DNA of 64,000 nt. Source: Rufibacter psychrotolerans (GTDB taxonomy: Bacteria > Bacteroidota > Bacteroidia > Cytophagales > Hymenobacteraceae). Under the pieces are notes generated by a model. The model ran no database searches. It was not told the origin of the DNA and saw nothing but the letters and a program-made list of their open reading frames with translations. The translations under genes and the position numbers were made by a program. The stretch covers positions 248,001 through 312,000 of the forward strand of contig NZ_JAFFJV010000003.1 in NCBI RefSeq assembly GCF_016924645.1, given 5' to 3'. Positions 46,623 to 54,180 of the stretch are shown piece by piece. Numbering within the stretch: position 1 is the first letter of the stretch; each line of letters starts with the position of its first letter.

Positions 46623-49028
46623 CTAGAAATTCCCCCTTAACGTCAGCATAAAATTGCGGCCGGAAGCGCTTACGCCCGAGGCATAGACGCGGTAAAACTT
46701 GTCCAGAATGTTCTCCAAGGCAGCCTGCACCTGCACTCTGGGGTGCAATTGATAAGCCGTTCTCAGGTTGAGGGTGTACCAGGCGGGCACGCCCTGCGGC
46801 GTGGCATACTGCAGGTTGTCCTCGCCCACGGGGTTGTAGTCTTCCAGGTGTTTCCAGCCGTTGTACTGCACAAAGAACTCTGAGCGGAACTTAGGCAAAG
46901 TCAAAAACAGGCTGGTTTTCCCGAAAACCGGCGGAATGTGGTCTAGCGGCGTCTCGCCGGTTTCTGCTTTGATGCGGCCGTAGGTGTAGGTGAGCGTAGA
47001 GGCCAATCGGAAGGCCTGGGTCACATCGGCGGAAAGCGTGCCGCTGAAGCCGTAGACGTAGGCTTTGTTCGCGTTCACGTTCGCCACCACGCGGCTTAGT
47101 TGGCCGTTGTACTCTACTTCGCTCTGGCCAAGGTACGTGAACGGCTGCGTGGTGATGGCATCGCGGTACCAGGTGTAGAACCCAACGCCTTCCACCCGCA
47201 CGGCTTGCGCAATGGTCTTCCCGATTGATAGCTCCGCGTTGTAGGTGTATTCCGGCTTCAGATTTGGATTGGGCACCACCAACTGCCCGGCCACCGATTC
47301 AAACACCTTGGCCAGGTCATCTACGTTAGGCGCCCGGAACCCCGAGGAGGCCACAGCGGCAAAACGCCAGTCACGGCCGGGTTGGTACACCAGACCCAGG
47401 TTGCCGTTCAGAGCGGTATTCTTCTGCGTTACGTCATCAAACGGGAACGGGAAAAAGGTTTTGTCCTGGGAGAAATCGGCGTTCAGTTCTACCCGGCTCA
47501 GGCGGAACCCATCAGAGAAAATCCATTGCGGCGTAATCTCCCAGGTGTGCGTGAAATAAGCGGCGGCGGTGCGCATGTCTGAGCCGCCACCCGGGTAGCG
47601 GGTATCCAGGGGCGTGCGCTCGCCGGTAGTCAGGTTAGTGCCATAGGCGCGGGAAGAGACCTCATTGTAGGTTCCTTCCAGGCCGTAGCGGAGTTCGTGT
47701 TCGCCTATGATCCGGCTGACATCGGCGTTGAGGGTGTAGACATCCACGTGCTCCAGGCGGCTCTGCAGCGGACTGCGGTTGAAGCGCCGGTTATGGCGAC
47801 TTTCCTCCACGCTCTGGTAAGCGGCCGTTACGCGCAGGTTCTCCAGCCAACCCCGACCTTTGGTGGTGAACGTGTAAGCGGCCAGCCAGCGCTCCTGCGG
47901 ACCGTAGTACCACTCGCCGTGGTTCAGGCGGCCCTGGGCATCTACCTCGGTGAGGCGGTCATAGCGCGGAATGTCTGAAGAGGTGGAAAACTGTAGGTTG
48001 AGCAGGTGCGAGGTCTTAACCGAGGGCTGGAACAGGACTTTCTGCAGCACATCGTACTGTTTGTAGCCGGTGAATTTCTGCACGTTAGGGTTCTCATTGG
48101 GCACCATCACGTCCTCGCCGTTGATGCGCTGGGCATAATACGGCCGCAGTCCCCAGGAGCCGTAGAACGGATTGCGGTTCTTGCCCTGGCGTAGATCCCC
48201 GAAGTCTGAGTAAGTGAAGCTGGTGAAACTGCCCCACTTGCGTCCGCCCACGGAGAAATCCACATGGCCGGTCTTTTCTTTGTTGGCGGTGGCATAGCGG
48301 GTGAAGGCGCCACCGGTCACGCGCACGCCGGCACTATCGGCTAAGACAGGGTTTTTGGTGTAGAAATGGATGACGCCGCCCAGCGCATCGGAGCCGTACA
48401 CCACCGAACCGGGGCCAAACACCACCTCCACTTTTTCCAAAGAAGCATTGTCTACCGTGATCACGTTCTGCAGGTGGCCGCCGCGGTAAATGGCATTGTT
48501 GAGGCGCACGCCGTCTATCACCATTAAGACCTTATTGGCTTCAAAGCCGCGCAGGATGGGACTGCCGCCGCCCGCCTGGCTTTTCTGCACCAGCACCTGA
48601 CCCGTTTGCTGCAAGACATCGGCGGAGGTCTGGTTGTTCTGGAAGGCCAGCTCCCGCGCTTTCAGCACCTGGATTTGCTGCGGTACATCGGCGCGCTTCT
48701 CTTCAAACTTGCTGGCCGAGACCACCACTTCCTCCAGCGAGTAACTACGCTCAGTGAGCAATACCCGGTAGTGGAGGCGTTCCAATTGGTTCACGGCCAC
48801 GGTGCGAGGCTGGTAATCGGCGCGTTCAAAGCGGAGGCTGTCGGTGGGTCTGAACTCCTGCACATTGAACCGACCTTTGGCATCTGTGAGCACGGTGCCG
48901 CCGCCCTGTACGGGCACAACCCGCACCCCAACCAAGGGCTGAAGATTGGCCCGGTCCTGTACGGAAACCCTCTGCGCCGATGCCGCCCAAGGCAACGCTA
49001 TCAGCAGCAGAGCAAGATAAGATTTCAT
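46623..49028 (-). CDS. TonB-dependent receptor, heme/hemoglobin type
   Basis: 801 aa. Signal peptide, CarboxypepD-reg-like domain (about 20-100), then the plug: LEEVVVSASKFEEKRADVPQQIQVL, the ADVLQQTGQV block, GGSPILRGFEANKVLMVIDGVRLNNAIYRGGHLQNV and VEVVFGPGSVVYGSDALGGVIHFYTK. The NNAIYRGGHLQN stretch is characteristic of hemin/hemoglobin/transferrin receptors (TonB-hemlactrns group). The C-terminal barrel ends with NFMLTLRGNF, a typical aromatic end. It probably imports heme across the outer membrane. Co-directional with the GNAT gene 31 nt upstream. Confidence 0.88.
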   Translation of the reverse strand: MKSYLALLLIALPWAASAQRVSVQDRANLQPLVGVRVVPVQGGGTVLTDAKGRFNVQEFRPTDSLRFERADYQPRTVAVNQLERLHYRVLLTERSYSLEEVVVSASKFEEKRADVPQQIQVLKARELAFQNNQTSADVLQQTGQVLVQKSQAGGGSPILRGFEANKVLMVIDGVRLNNAIYRGGHLQNVITVDNASLEKVEVVFGPGSVVYGSDALGGVIHFYTKNPVLADSAGVRVTGGAFTRYATANKEKTGHVDFSVGGRKWGSFTSFTYSDFGDLRQGKNRNPFYGSWGLRPYYAQRINGEDVMVPNENPNVQKFTGYKQYDVLQKVLFQPSVKTSHLLNLQFSTSSDIPRYDRLTEVDAQGRLNHGEWYYGPQERWLAAYTFTTKGRGWLENLRVTAAYQSVEESRHNRRFNRSPLQSRLEHVDVYTLNADVSRIIGEHELRYGLEGTYNEVSSRAYGTNLTTGERTPLDTRYPGGGSDMRTAAAYFTHTWEITPQWIFSDGFRLSRVELNADFSQDKTFFPFPFDDVTQKNTALNGNLGLVYQPGRDWRFAAVASSGFRAPNVDDLAKVFESVAGQLVVPNPNLKPEYTYNAELSIGKTIAQAVRVEGVGFYTWYRDAITTQPFTYLGQSEVEYNGQLSRVVANVNANKAYVYGFSGTLSADVTQAFRLASTLTYTYGRIKAETGETPLDHIPPVFGKTSLFLTLPKFRSEFFVQYNGWKHLEDYNPVGEDNLQYATPQGVPAWYTLNLRTAYQLHPRVQVQAALENILDKFYRVYASGVSASGRNFMLTLRGNF

Positions 49029-49059
49029 GAAAAATGAGATAAAAAGTAGGGGATCTTAA

Positions 49060-49539
49060 TTACAGCGCCATCTCCATTTTGATGTCGGCGCGTTTGTACT
49101 CCTTAAGTTCGTCTGGCACTTCCACAAATCCTAATTTGTGGTACAGGTGCAGCGCCGTTTCCAGTTTGCGGTTAGACAGCAGCATGAGCGTGGAAGCGCC
49201 CAATTCGCGGGCTTTCTGGATGGCAGCCTCGCCCAGGCGCTTGCCAATTTTGAGGCCTTGCGCCTTATCGGTCACGGCCATCTTGGCCAGTTCATAGGTC
49301 TGGCCGTCTACTTTGATCAGGGCGCAGGTGCCCACAATCTCGCCGTTGTACTCGGCCATGAAAATGTGCCCGCCTTTGGCAATGATGTAGCCGTCTGGGT
49401 CGCCCAAAGATTTGAAATCCAGTTCCTCCATCTCAAAGTAGCGCTCAATCCAGGCCTGGTTCAGCTCACGGAATTTAGCGGCATGAACGGGAGTATAGTC
49501 AATGATGGAAACGGTTGCGGGTGTAGAAGCGGTAGTCAT
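49060..49539 (-). CDS. GNAT N-acetyltransferase
   Basis: 159 aa. Core motifs: IFMAEYNGEIVGTCALI (beta4), LAKMAVTDKAQGLKIGKRLGEAAIQKAREL (acetyl-CoA loop Q-G-x-x-x-G) and STLMLLSNRKLETALHLYHKLGF (N..A...Y.K.GF). Substrate unknown. The ATG at 49539 is chosen since a -7 box TATCTTTG (49561-49568) overlaps the upstream in-frame start at 49563. It likely leads a two-gene operon with the TonB receptor. Confidence 0.88.
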   Translation of the reverse strand: MTTASTPATVSIIDYTPVHAAKFRELNQAWIERYFEMEELDFKSLGDPDGYIIAKGGHIFMAEYNGEIVGTCALIKVDGQTYELAKMAVTDKAQGLKIGKRLGEAAIQKARELGASTLMLLSNRKLETALHLYHKLGFVEVPDELKEYKRADIKMEMAL

Positions 49540-49560
49540 AATTTTGAAAGTACTAGCGGG

Positions 49561-49568
49561 CAAAGATA
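49561..49568 (-). promoter_or_regulatory. -7 box TATCTTTG of the GNAT/TonB-receptor operon
   Basis: 21 nt before the ATG at 49539 and overlapping the alternative start. Confidence 0.6.
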
Positions 49569-49654
49569 CTGAAAGGCGTTTCCCGTTTGGGTACCTTTTG
49601 CAGAAAAGAGGCTAGAAACAGGACTTTGAGGCGCGCGGAGAAGCAGACCCGCCG

Positions 49655-49690
49655 CGTTTTGCCCCCTTTTGCTGAAAACCGCCTTAAAAC
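49655..49690. repeat. Nested-hairpin repeat in a divergent gap
   Basis: CGTTTTGCCCCCTTTTGCTG, then AAAACCGCCTTAAAAC. A weaker half copy lies at 49592-49620. Confidence 0.5.
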
Positions 49691-49776
49691 AAGCTGCCCT
49701 AAAAAGTTAGCGGGCGAAAAGCCAGCCGCTGGAACGAGTTCTGCGTTCTGCCTGTTCCCATTTAAAGGAAAAAAAC

Positions 49777-49784
49777 TATATTTC
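49777..49784 (+). promoter_or_regulatory. -7-like box TATATTTC of the NlpC/P60 gene
   Basis: One mismatch to TAnnTTTG; 19 nt before the ATG at 49804. Confidence 0.45.
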
Positions 49785-49803
49785 GCCCTCAGACCAATCT
49801 CCC

Positions 49804-51009
49804 ATGAAACAGAACTTTTCTTTCCTCCTCCTGTTGGGTTTTCTGGCGGCCTGCTCCAGCAGCAAACCATCGCCCGAGGTGGTGGCTGTCGCGAAGGCCG
49901 TGGCGGCACAGGCTCCCTCAGAATACACGCCGCACATTGAGGAAGTACGCAAACAGTTTGCCCCCGACAAGCGGGTGGCCTTGTTTGACGTAAAGGCCTA
50001 CAGCAACGTACTCACCGGCGAAACCAACCTCCCGGCCGCCAAAGCCGCCTTGCTGGAACGTCTGCGCGCCGCCGGCATTGCCTACCAAGACAGCATTCAG
50101 GTGCTGCCGCAGGCGGAGCTGAACGGGAATCATTATGCGGTGGTGACGTTGTCTGTCGCGAACCTTCGGTCTGAGCCCAAGCACCCCGCCGAACTGGCTA
50201 CCCAGGCGACCATGGGCACGCCCCTGCGCGTCTGGAAACAGCAAAGAGGCTGGTACCTGGTGCAAACCCCAGACCAGTACCTGGCGTGGGTAGACGGCAG
50301 CGGTATTAAACTGATGGACCAAACTGCGTTCACTGCCTGGCAGAAGGGCGAAAAACTGCTCTACACCAACCCCTACGGCTTCGCCTACGCCACCCCCGAC
50401 ACCAAAGGCGCTACTGTGTCTGACCTAGTGTACGGCGATGTGCTGGTCCTGAAAAACCAGACCAAAAACTTCTACGAAGTGGCCTTCCCCGATGGCCGCA
50501 CCGGTTTTGTTTCTGCCCCCGAGGTGGAAAAATACAGCCAATGGGCCGCTACCCGCCAACCCACCGAGCAGAACCTGGTGGAAACCTCCAAGCGCCTGCT
50601 GGGCCTGCCTTACCTCTGGGGCGGCACGTCCTTCAAAGGCGTTGATTGCAGCGGCTTCACCAAGACCGTATACTTCATGAACGGCCTGGTTCTGCCCCGC
50701 GATGCCTCCCAGCAAGTACACATCGGCGAACTGATTGACACCCAAAGCGGCTTCCAGAACCTGAAACCCGGTGATTTGCTATTCTTCGGGTCACCGGCCA
50801 AAGACGGCAAGCCCGAGCGCGTGGTGCACGTGGGCATGTGGATAGGCAACAACGAGTTCATCCACTCCGCCGGCCGTGTGCGCATCAACAGCATGGACCC
50901 CGCCGCCCCCAACCACGATGCCTCCGAACTGAAGCGTTTCCTAAGAGCCAAACGCATCTCCCCGCAGGCCACCCTTATAGACCTGAGAACAGCCTCGCTT
51001 TTCCAGTAA
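49804..51009 (+). CDS. NlpC/P60 (C40) peptidase lipoprotein with SH3-like domains
   Basis: 401 aa. Lipobox LAAC (Cys 17). Residues about 105-250 form two bacterial SH3-like domains (VSVANLRSEPKHPAELATQ and the second around LVYGDVLVLKNQTKN). The catalytic domain begins SKRLLGLPYLWGGTSFKGVDCSGF with the nucleophile Cys 283, then VVHVGMWIG (His about 343) and FIHSAGRVR (third polar residue). Such enzymes cut the D-Glu to diamino acid bond of peptidoglycan stems from the periplasm, as in the YkfC type with SH3 domains. It ends in a hairpin with T-run. Confidence 0.9.
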   Translation: MKQNFSFLLLLGFLAACSSSKPSPEVVAVAKAVAAQAPSEYTPHIEEVRKQFAPDKRVALFDVKAYSNVLTGETNLPAAKAALLERLRAAGIAYQDSIQVLPQAELNGNHYAVVTLSVANLRSEPKHPAELATQATMGTPLRVWKQQRGWYLVQTPDQYLAWVDGSGIKLMDQTAFTAWQKGEKLLYTNPYGFAYATPDTKGATVSDLVYGDVLVLKNQTKNFYEVAFPDGRTGFVSAPEVEKYSQWAATRQPTEQNLVETSKRLLGLPYLWGGTSFKGVDCSGFTKTVYFMNGLVLPRDASQQVHIGELIDTQSGFQNLKPGDLLFFGSPAKDGKPERVVHVGMWIGNNEFIHSAGRVRINSMDPAAPNHDASELKRFLRAKRISPQATLIDLRTASLFQ

Positions 51010-51027
51010 GCAATTACTAAATATTGT

Positions 51028-51087
51028 AAGTGCCCCGTTTTTGACCTGATTTCCACAGAACAGGTCAAAAACGGGGCACTTTTTTGT
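51028..51087 (+). terminator. Nested-hairpin terminator of the NlpC/P60 gene
   Basis: AAGTGCCCCGTTTTTGACCT plus G (51028-51048) pairs exactly with 51061-51081; 12-nt loop; then TTTTTT. 21 exact pairs, 19 nt after the stop. Confidence 0.85.
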
Positions 51088-51165
51088 TCAAAGGAGAAAG
51101 ATTTCCCAAGCTGTGTATTTGCTAAACGAAAGTCTCTGCAGTAGTCTGGCCCGCTCCCGCATTCC

Positions 51166-51299
51166 TTCGCTCGCCTCTGGCGAGTGTAAGTTATTCTGTG
51201 GCCTCCGGCCACCGGAAACCACTACTTGACATTTAATCAACAGCCCGCAGGGCGACGAGACGCCACCCGATGACGCACACTCGCCAGAGGCGAGCGAGG
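51166..51299. repeat. Hairpin-array element with inverted ends, copy 2
   Basis: 134 bp, same ends as copy 1 (TTCGCTCGCCTCTGGCGAGT and complement). Internal hairpins are GTGGCC-TC-CGGCCAC and GGGCGACGAGACGCCACCC; the sequences differ from copy 1 but the plan is the same. Confidence 0.7.
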
Positions 51300-51359
51300 G
51301 TTTGAGAACCTGGTCCAAAGCTCTCTGCATACCGACTTTCAGAACACATGAATACACAT

Positions 51360-51405
51360 AAGCCGTTTCAAGACTGTTTTACAGAAAACAGCCCCGAAAC
51401 GGCTT
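51360..51405 (-). terminator. Nested hairpin after the dacB-like gene
   Basis: Outer AAGCCGTTTC (51360-51369)/GAAACGGCTT (51396-51405), inner CTGTTTT/AAAACAG. It lies 34 nt beyond the minus-strand stop at 51439. Confidence 0.65.
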
Positions 51406-51438
51406 CATTTCAACTCCACTCTAAGCGAAAGCTATTTC

Positions 51439-52815
51439 TCAATACTTCTCATGAACCTCCGTCATAATCCGGACCATCTCGTTGCGGATGTCGCCGGAGG
51501 AGACTTTGAAGTTGTTGTTCATAAAGCTGTACAGCAGCAGTTTTCCGCTTTTGGTCAGGATGTAGCCGCTCTGGTTGTGCACGTGCGCCAGGGTACCGGA
51601 CTTGCCAAACACAAAGGGCGGCTCCGCTTTGTAGATGTTCCGGAAGGTACCGGGGCGGCCGCCGATGGCCATAAAGGGCAGGAGGCGCTCATTGGGGCGT
51701 TCCTGCTGGAGTTTCTGCAACAGGGCGATGATGCTGCGCGGGGTGAACAGGTTCATGCTGGAAAGGCCCGAACCATCTACCCATACGGGGGCATCGGGCA
51801 GGTCGCTTAGGTAGTTTTTCACCACGTGTTTGATGGCGCGCTCCACCGAGAGGGTGTCTGACAAGGTGCCGGAGCACAGGGCCATGAGTTGCTCGGCCAT
51901 CAGGTTGTCGCTTACCTGCATCATGCGTTTGTACACCGTGTCAGAGGGTAGGCCGTAGAAAGTCTGGGCACCCTGGGGCAGCGCGCGGTTCTTGAGCAGG
52001 GTTACTTTCCGTTTCAGGGTATCGGTGAGCAGGCGCACGGTCATGTCCGGTGAGGGAATGAACGGCACTTCCACCGAGAAATCGGCGGAGGCGTGTTTGG
52101 GGTAATAGGTCAGGTCATTGGTGCGCCAGGCCCGTACGAAGGCGTCGCCGTGGGAGTAGCGGGCGGTATCGGTTTTGACGGTGCGCTTGAAGAGGGCCGG
52201 CGTGGTGGTGTACGGCTGGGTTGGTCCGCCTTTGCGGGCGAACTTCACCACGTTGCCGTGGATGGGGAACACGCTGCGCTCGGGCTGGTAGTAATAGTTA
52301 TAATCGTCCCAACCCCAATTGGTGGCGAAGGGCGTGCTGGTGTAAGGCGCTTCCAGGTAATACAGCTTTTCCTTGCGGTTCTTCAGGAAATCATAGGCCA
52401 GCGTGTTCTTCAGGTCCATGTGGGTGAAGGTAGGGTCGCCGGTGCCCCAGAAAATGAGCGAGTCGCCGCGCGTCACGTACTTGAGCGCCGGAATGGAATC
52501 GCCCAGCATTTTGAGGCAGGCGTAGAACGTGAACAGCTTGGTGTTGGAGGCCGGCACAAAGTACTTATCGGCGTTGTGCTCCACCACCATTTGGCCCAGT
52601 GCCGGGTCATACAGCGCGAACCCTACAAACCGGCTTTTCAGGGTCTCAGATTCCAGCACCTGCCTTTTGATCTCCGTCGGGCCGTACGGCGGCGGCGTGG
52701 GAGCTAAGGGTGCGGTGGCTACTGGGGCTTGTTTAGCCGTGCTACAGCCCAGCAGGAAGAATAGAAAAAGGCACGGAAGCGAGAGCCAGCGTTGGCCGGA
52801 GAGAAAGGTGCGCAT
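51439..52815 (-). CDS. dacB: D-Ala-D-Ala carboxypeptidase/endopeptidase, PBP4-like (S13)
   Basis: 458 aa from the ATG at 52815, with lipobox LLGC. Catalytic motifs: FVPASNTKLFTFYACL (SxxK, about residues 89-92), QVSDNLMAEQL (SxN, about 301) and VFGKSGTLAHV (KSG in place of KTG, about 403). It trims stem peptides and cuts cross-links in the periplasm. Domain II/III inserts between the SxxK and SxN boxes are present (DYNYYYQPERSVFPIHGN region), as in PBP4. It is divergent from the LD-carboxypeptidase gene, sharing a 216-bp intergenic region. Confidence 0.85.
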   Translation of the reverse strand: MRTFLSGQRWLSLPCLFLFFLLGCSTAKQAPVATAPLAPTPPPYGPTEIKRQVLESETLKSRFVGFALYDPALGQMVVEHNADKYFVPASNTKLFTFYACLKMLGDSIPALKYVTRGDSLIFWGTGDPTFTHMDLKNTLAYDFLKNRKEKLYYLEAPYTSTPFATNWGWDDYNYYYQPERSVFPIHGNVVKFARKGGPTQPYTTTPALFKRTVKTDTARYSHGDAFVRAWRTNDLTYYPKHASADFSVEVPFIPSPDMTVRLLTDTLKRKVTLLKNRALPQGAQTFYGLPSDTVYKRMMQVSDNLMAEQLMALCSGTLSDTLSVERAIKHVVKNYLSDLPDAPVWVDGSGLSSMNLFTPRSIIALLQKLQQERPNERLLPFMAIGGRPGTFRNIYKAEPPFVFGKSGTLAHVHNQSGYILTKSGKLLLYSFMNNNFKVSSGDIRNEMVRIMTEVHEKY

Positions 52816-53031
52816 ATACAGGATTGGTTTCAGGACCCTTAACTTAGAGGAAGATTCAGCTATCGTCAAACATTTGCCCCGAAAAAATCAGCTGGTTTGG
52901 ATTTTACTGATCAAGCCCAAGCCATTTTGAGCCTCCATTTGAAAAACCAGCAGAAAAACAGGCAAAACAGGCCTAAACTCATTATTTTAACGCGTTCTTT
53001 CATCCGCACTCCTGCTAAACCTGTTTTTCCT

Positions 53032-54084
53032 ATGACGCTTAGAACCCGCCGTGAGGTGCTGGCTTCGCTTTCCGTGGCCACCGCGGCCCTCCCCCTGCTG
53101 GGCTTCACCTCTGTCCCCGCTGTTGAGAAAGCCCCCAAAGCGATCTTTCCGCCCCGCCTCAAACCCGGCGATACCGTGGGTCTGATCTGCCCGGCCGGAG
53201 CGGCGTTCAGCAAAGAGGTGGTGCAGATTACCAAGGAATCTATTGAAGCACTGGGGCTGAAGGTGAAAATGGGGAAACACGTGTTTGACCGGTTCGGGTA
53301 CCTGGCGGGCACGGACCAGGCCCGGGCCGAGGACGTGAACAGCATGTTCGCCGATAAAAACGTGCAGGGAATCTTAGCCATTCACGGCGGTTGGGGTTGT
53401 GCCCGCTTGCTGCCGCTGCTGGACTACAAGACCATTCAGAAAAACCCGAAACCGCTCATAGGGTACTCAGACATTACGGCGCTGCTTTTGGCCATAAACG
53501 CCAAAACCGGGCTGATAACGTTCCATGGTCCCGTGGGCTCGGCTACCTGGAACAAGTTCTCGGTAGACTCCTTCCGGCAGGTGTTGTTTGACGGTAACCC
53601 GGTGCTGTTTGAGAACCCCAAAGAACTGGGCGACAATCTTACCCTCACCAAAGACCGCATCACTACTATTACACCCGGCACCGCCCGCGGCAAACTGGTG
53701 GGCGGCAATTTAACGGTGCTCACGGGCATCATCGGTTCAGACTACCTGCCCAACTGGAAAGACGCCATCCTGTTCCTGGAAGACACCAACGAAGCCGTGT
53801 ACCGGGTAGACCGCATGCTCACCCAACTGAAACTAGCCGGCGTGCTGGACCAGGTGAAAGGCGTGGTGTTTGGCAAGTGCTCTGACTGTGAACCCGGCAA
53901 GGGCTACGGCTCCCTTACCTTGGAGGAAGTGCTGGAGCAACATCTGCAGCCGCTTAAAGTACCCGTGTACTCCGGGGCCATGATTGGGCACATCACGCAT
54001 AAGTTCACCGTTCCGGTAGGTGCTGAGGCCGAAATAGACGCTACTGCCGGCACCATTAAGTTATTGGGCAGTGCCGTGGCCTGA
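53032..54084 (+). CDS. LD-carboxypeptidase (S66, LdcA-like)
   Basis: 350 aa from the ATG at 53032. A twin-arginine-like signal TRREVLASLSVATAALPLLG opens the protein, so it is probably exported folded, unusual because E. coli LdcA is cytoplasmic. Catalytic triad landmarks: LIGYSDITALL (Ser about 145), FLEDTNEAVYRVDRML (Glu) and GHITHKFTVPVG (His). S66 enzymes release the terminal D-Ala from tetrapeptides during peptidoglycan recycling. The divergent gene is dacB-like and the next gene a NagZ-like fusion. Confidence 0.9.
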   Translation: MTLRTRREVLASLSVATAALPLLGFTSVPAVEKAPKAIFPPRLKPGDTVGLICPAGAAFSKEVVQITKESIEALGLKVKMGKHVFDRFGYLAGTDQARAEDVNSMFADKNVQGILAIHGGWGCARLLPLLDYKTIQKNPKPLIGYSDITALLLAINAKTGLITFHGPVGSATWNKFSVDSFRQVLFDGNPVLFENPKELGDNLTLTKDRITTITPGTARGKLVGGNLTVLTGIIGSDYLPNWKDAILFLEDTNEAVYRVDRMLTQLKLAGVLDQVKGVVFGKCSDCEPGKGYGSLTLEEVLEQHLQPLKVPVYSGAMIGHITHKFTVPVGAEAEIDATAGTIKLLGSAVA

Positions 54085-54130
54085 TGCTGAACTTTGCGGG
54101 TACATGGTCCTGTTTTTGATATAATTACAT

Positions 54131-54138
54131 TAGTTTTG
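54131..54138 (+). promoter_or_regulatory. -7 box TAGTTTTG of the GH3/serine hydrolase gene
   Basis: It matches TAnnTTTG, 42 nt before the TTG start. Confidence 0.5.
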
Positions 54139-54180
54139 CACTCTTTCCCGCTAACCACATCCTAATTTTTACCTATTGCC

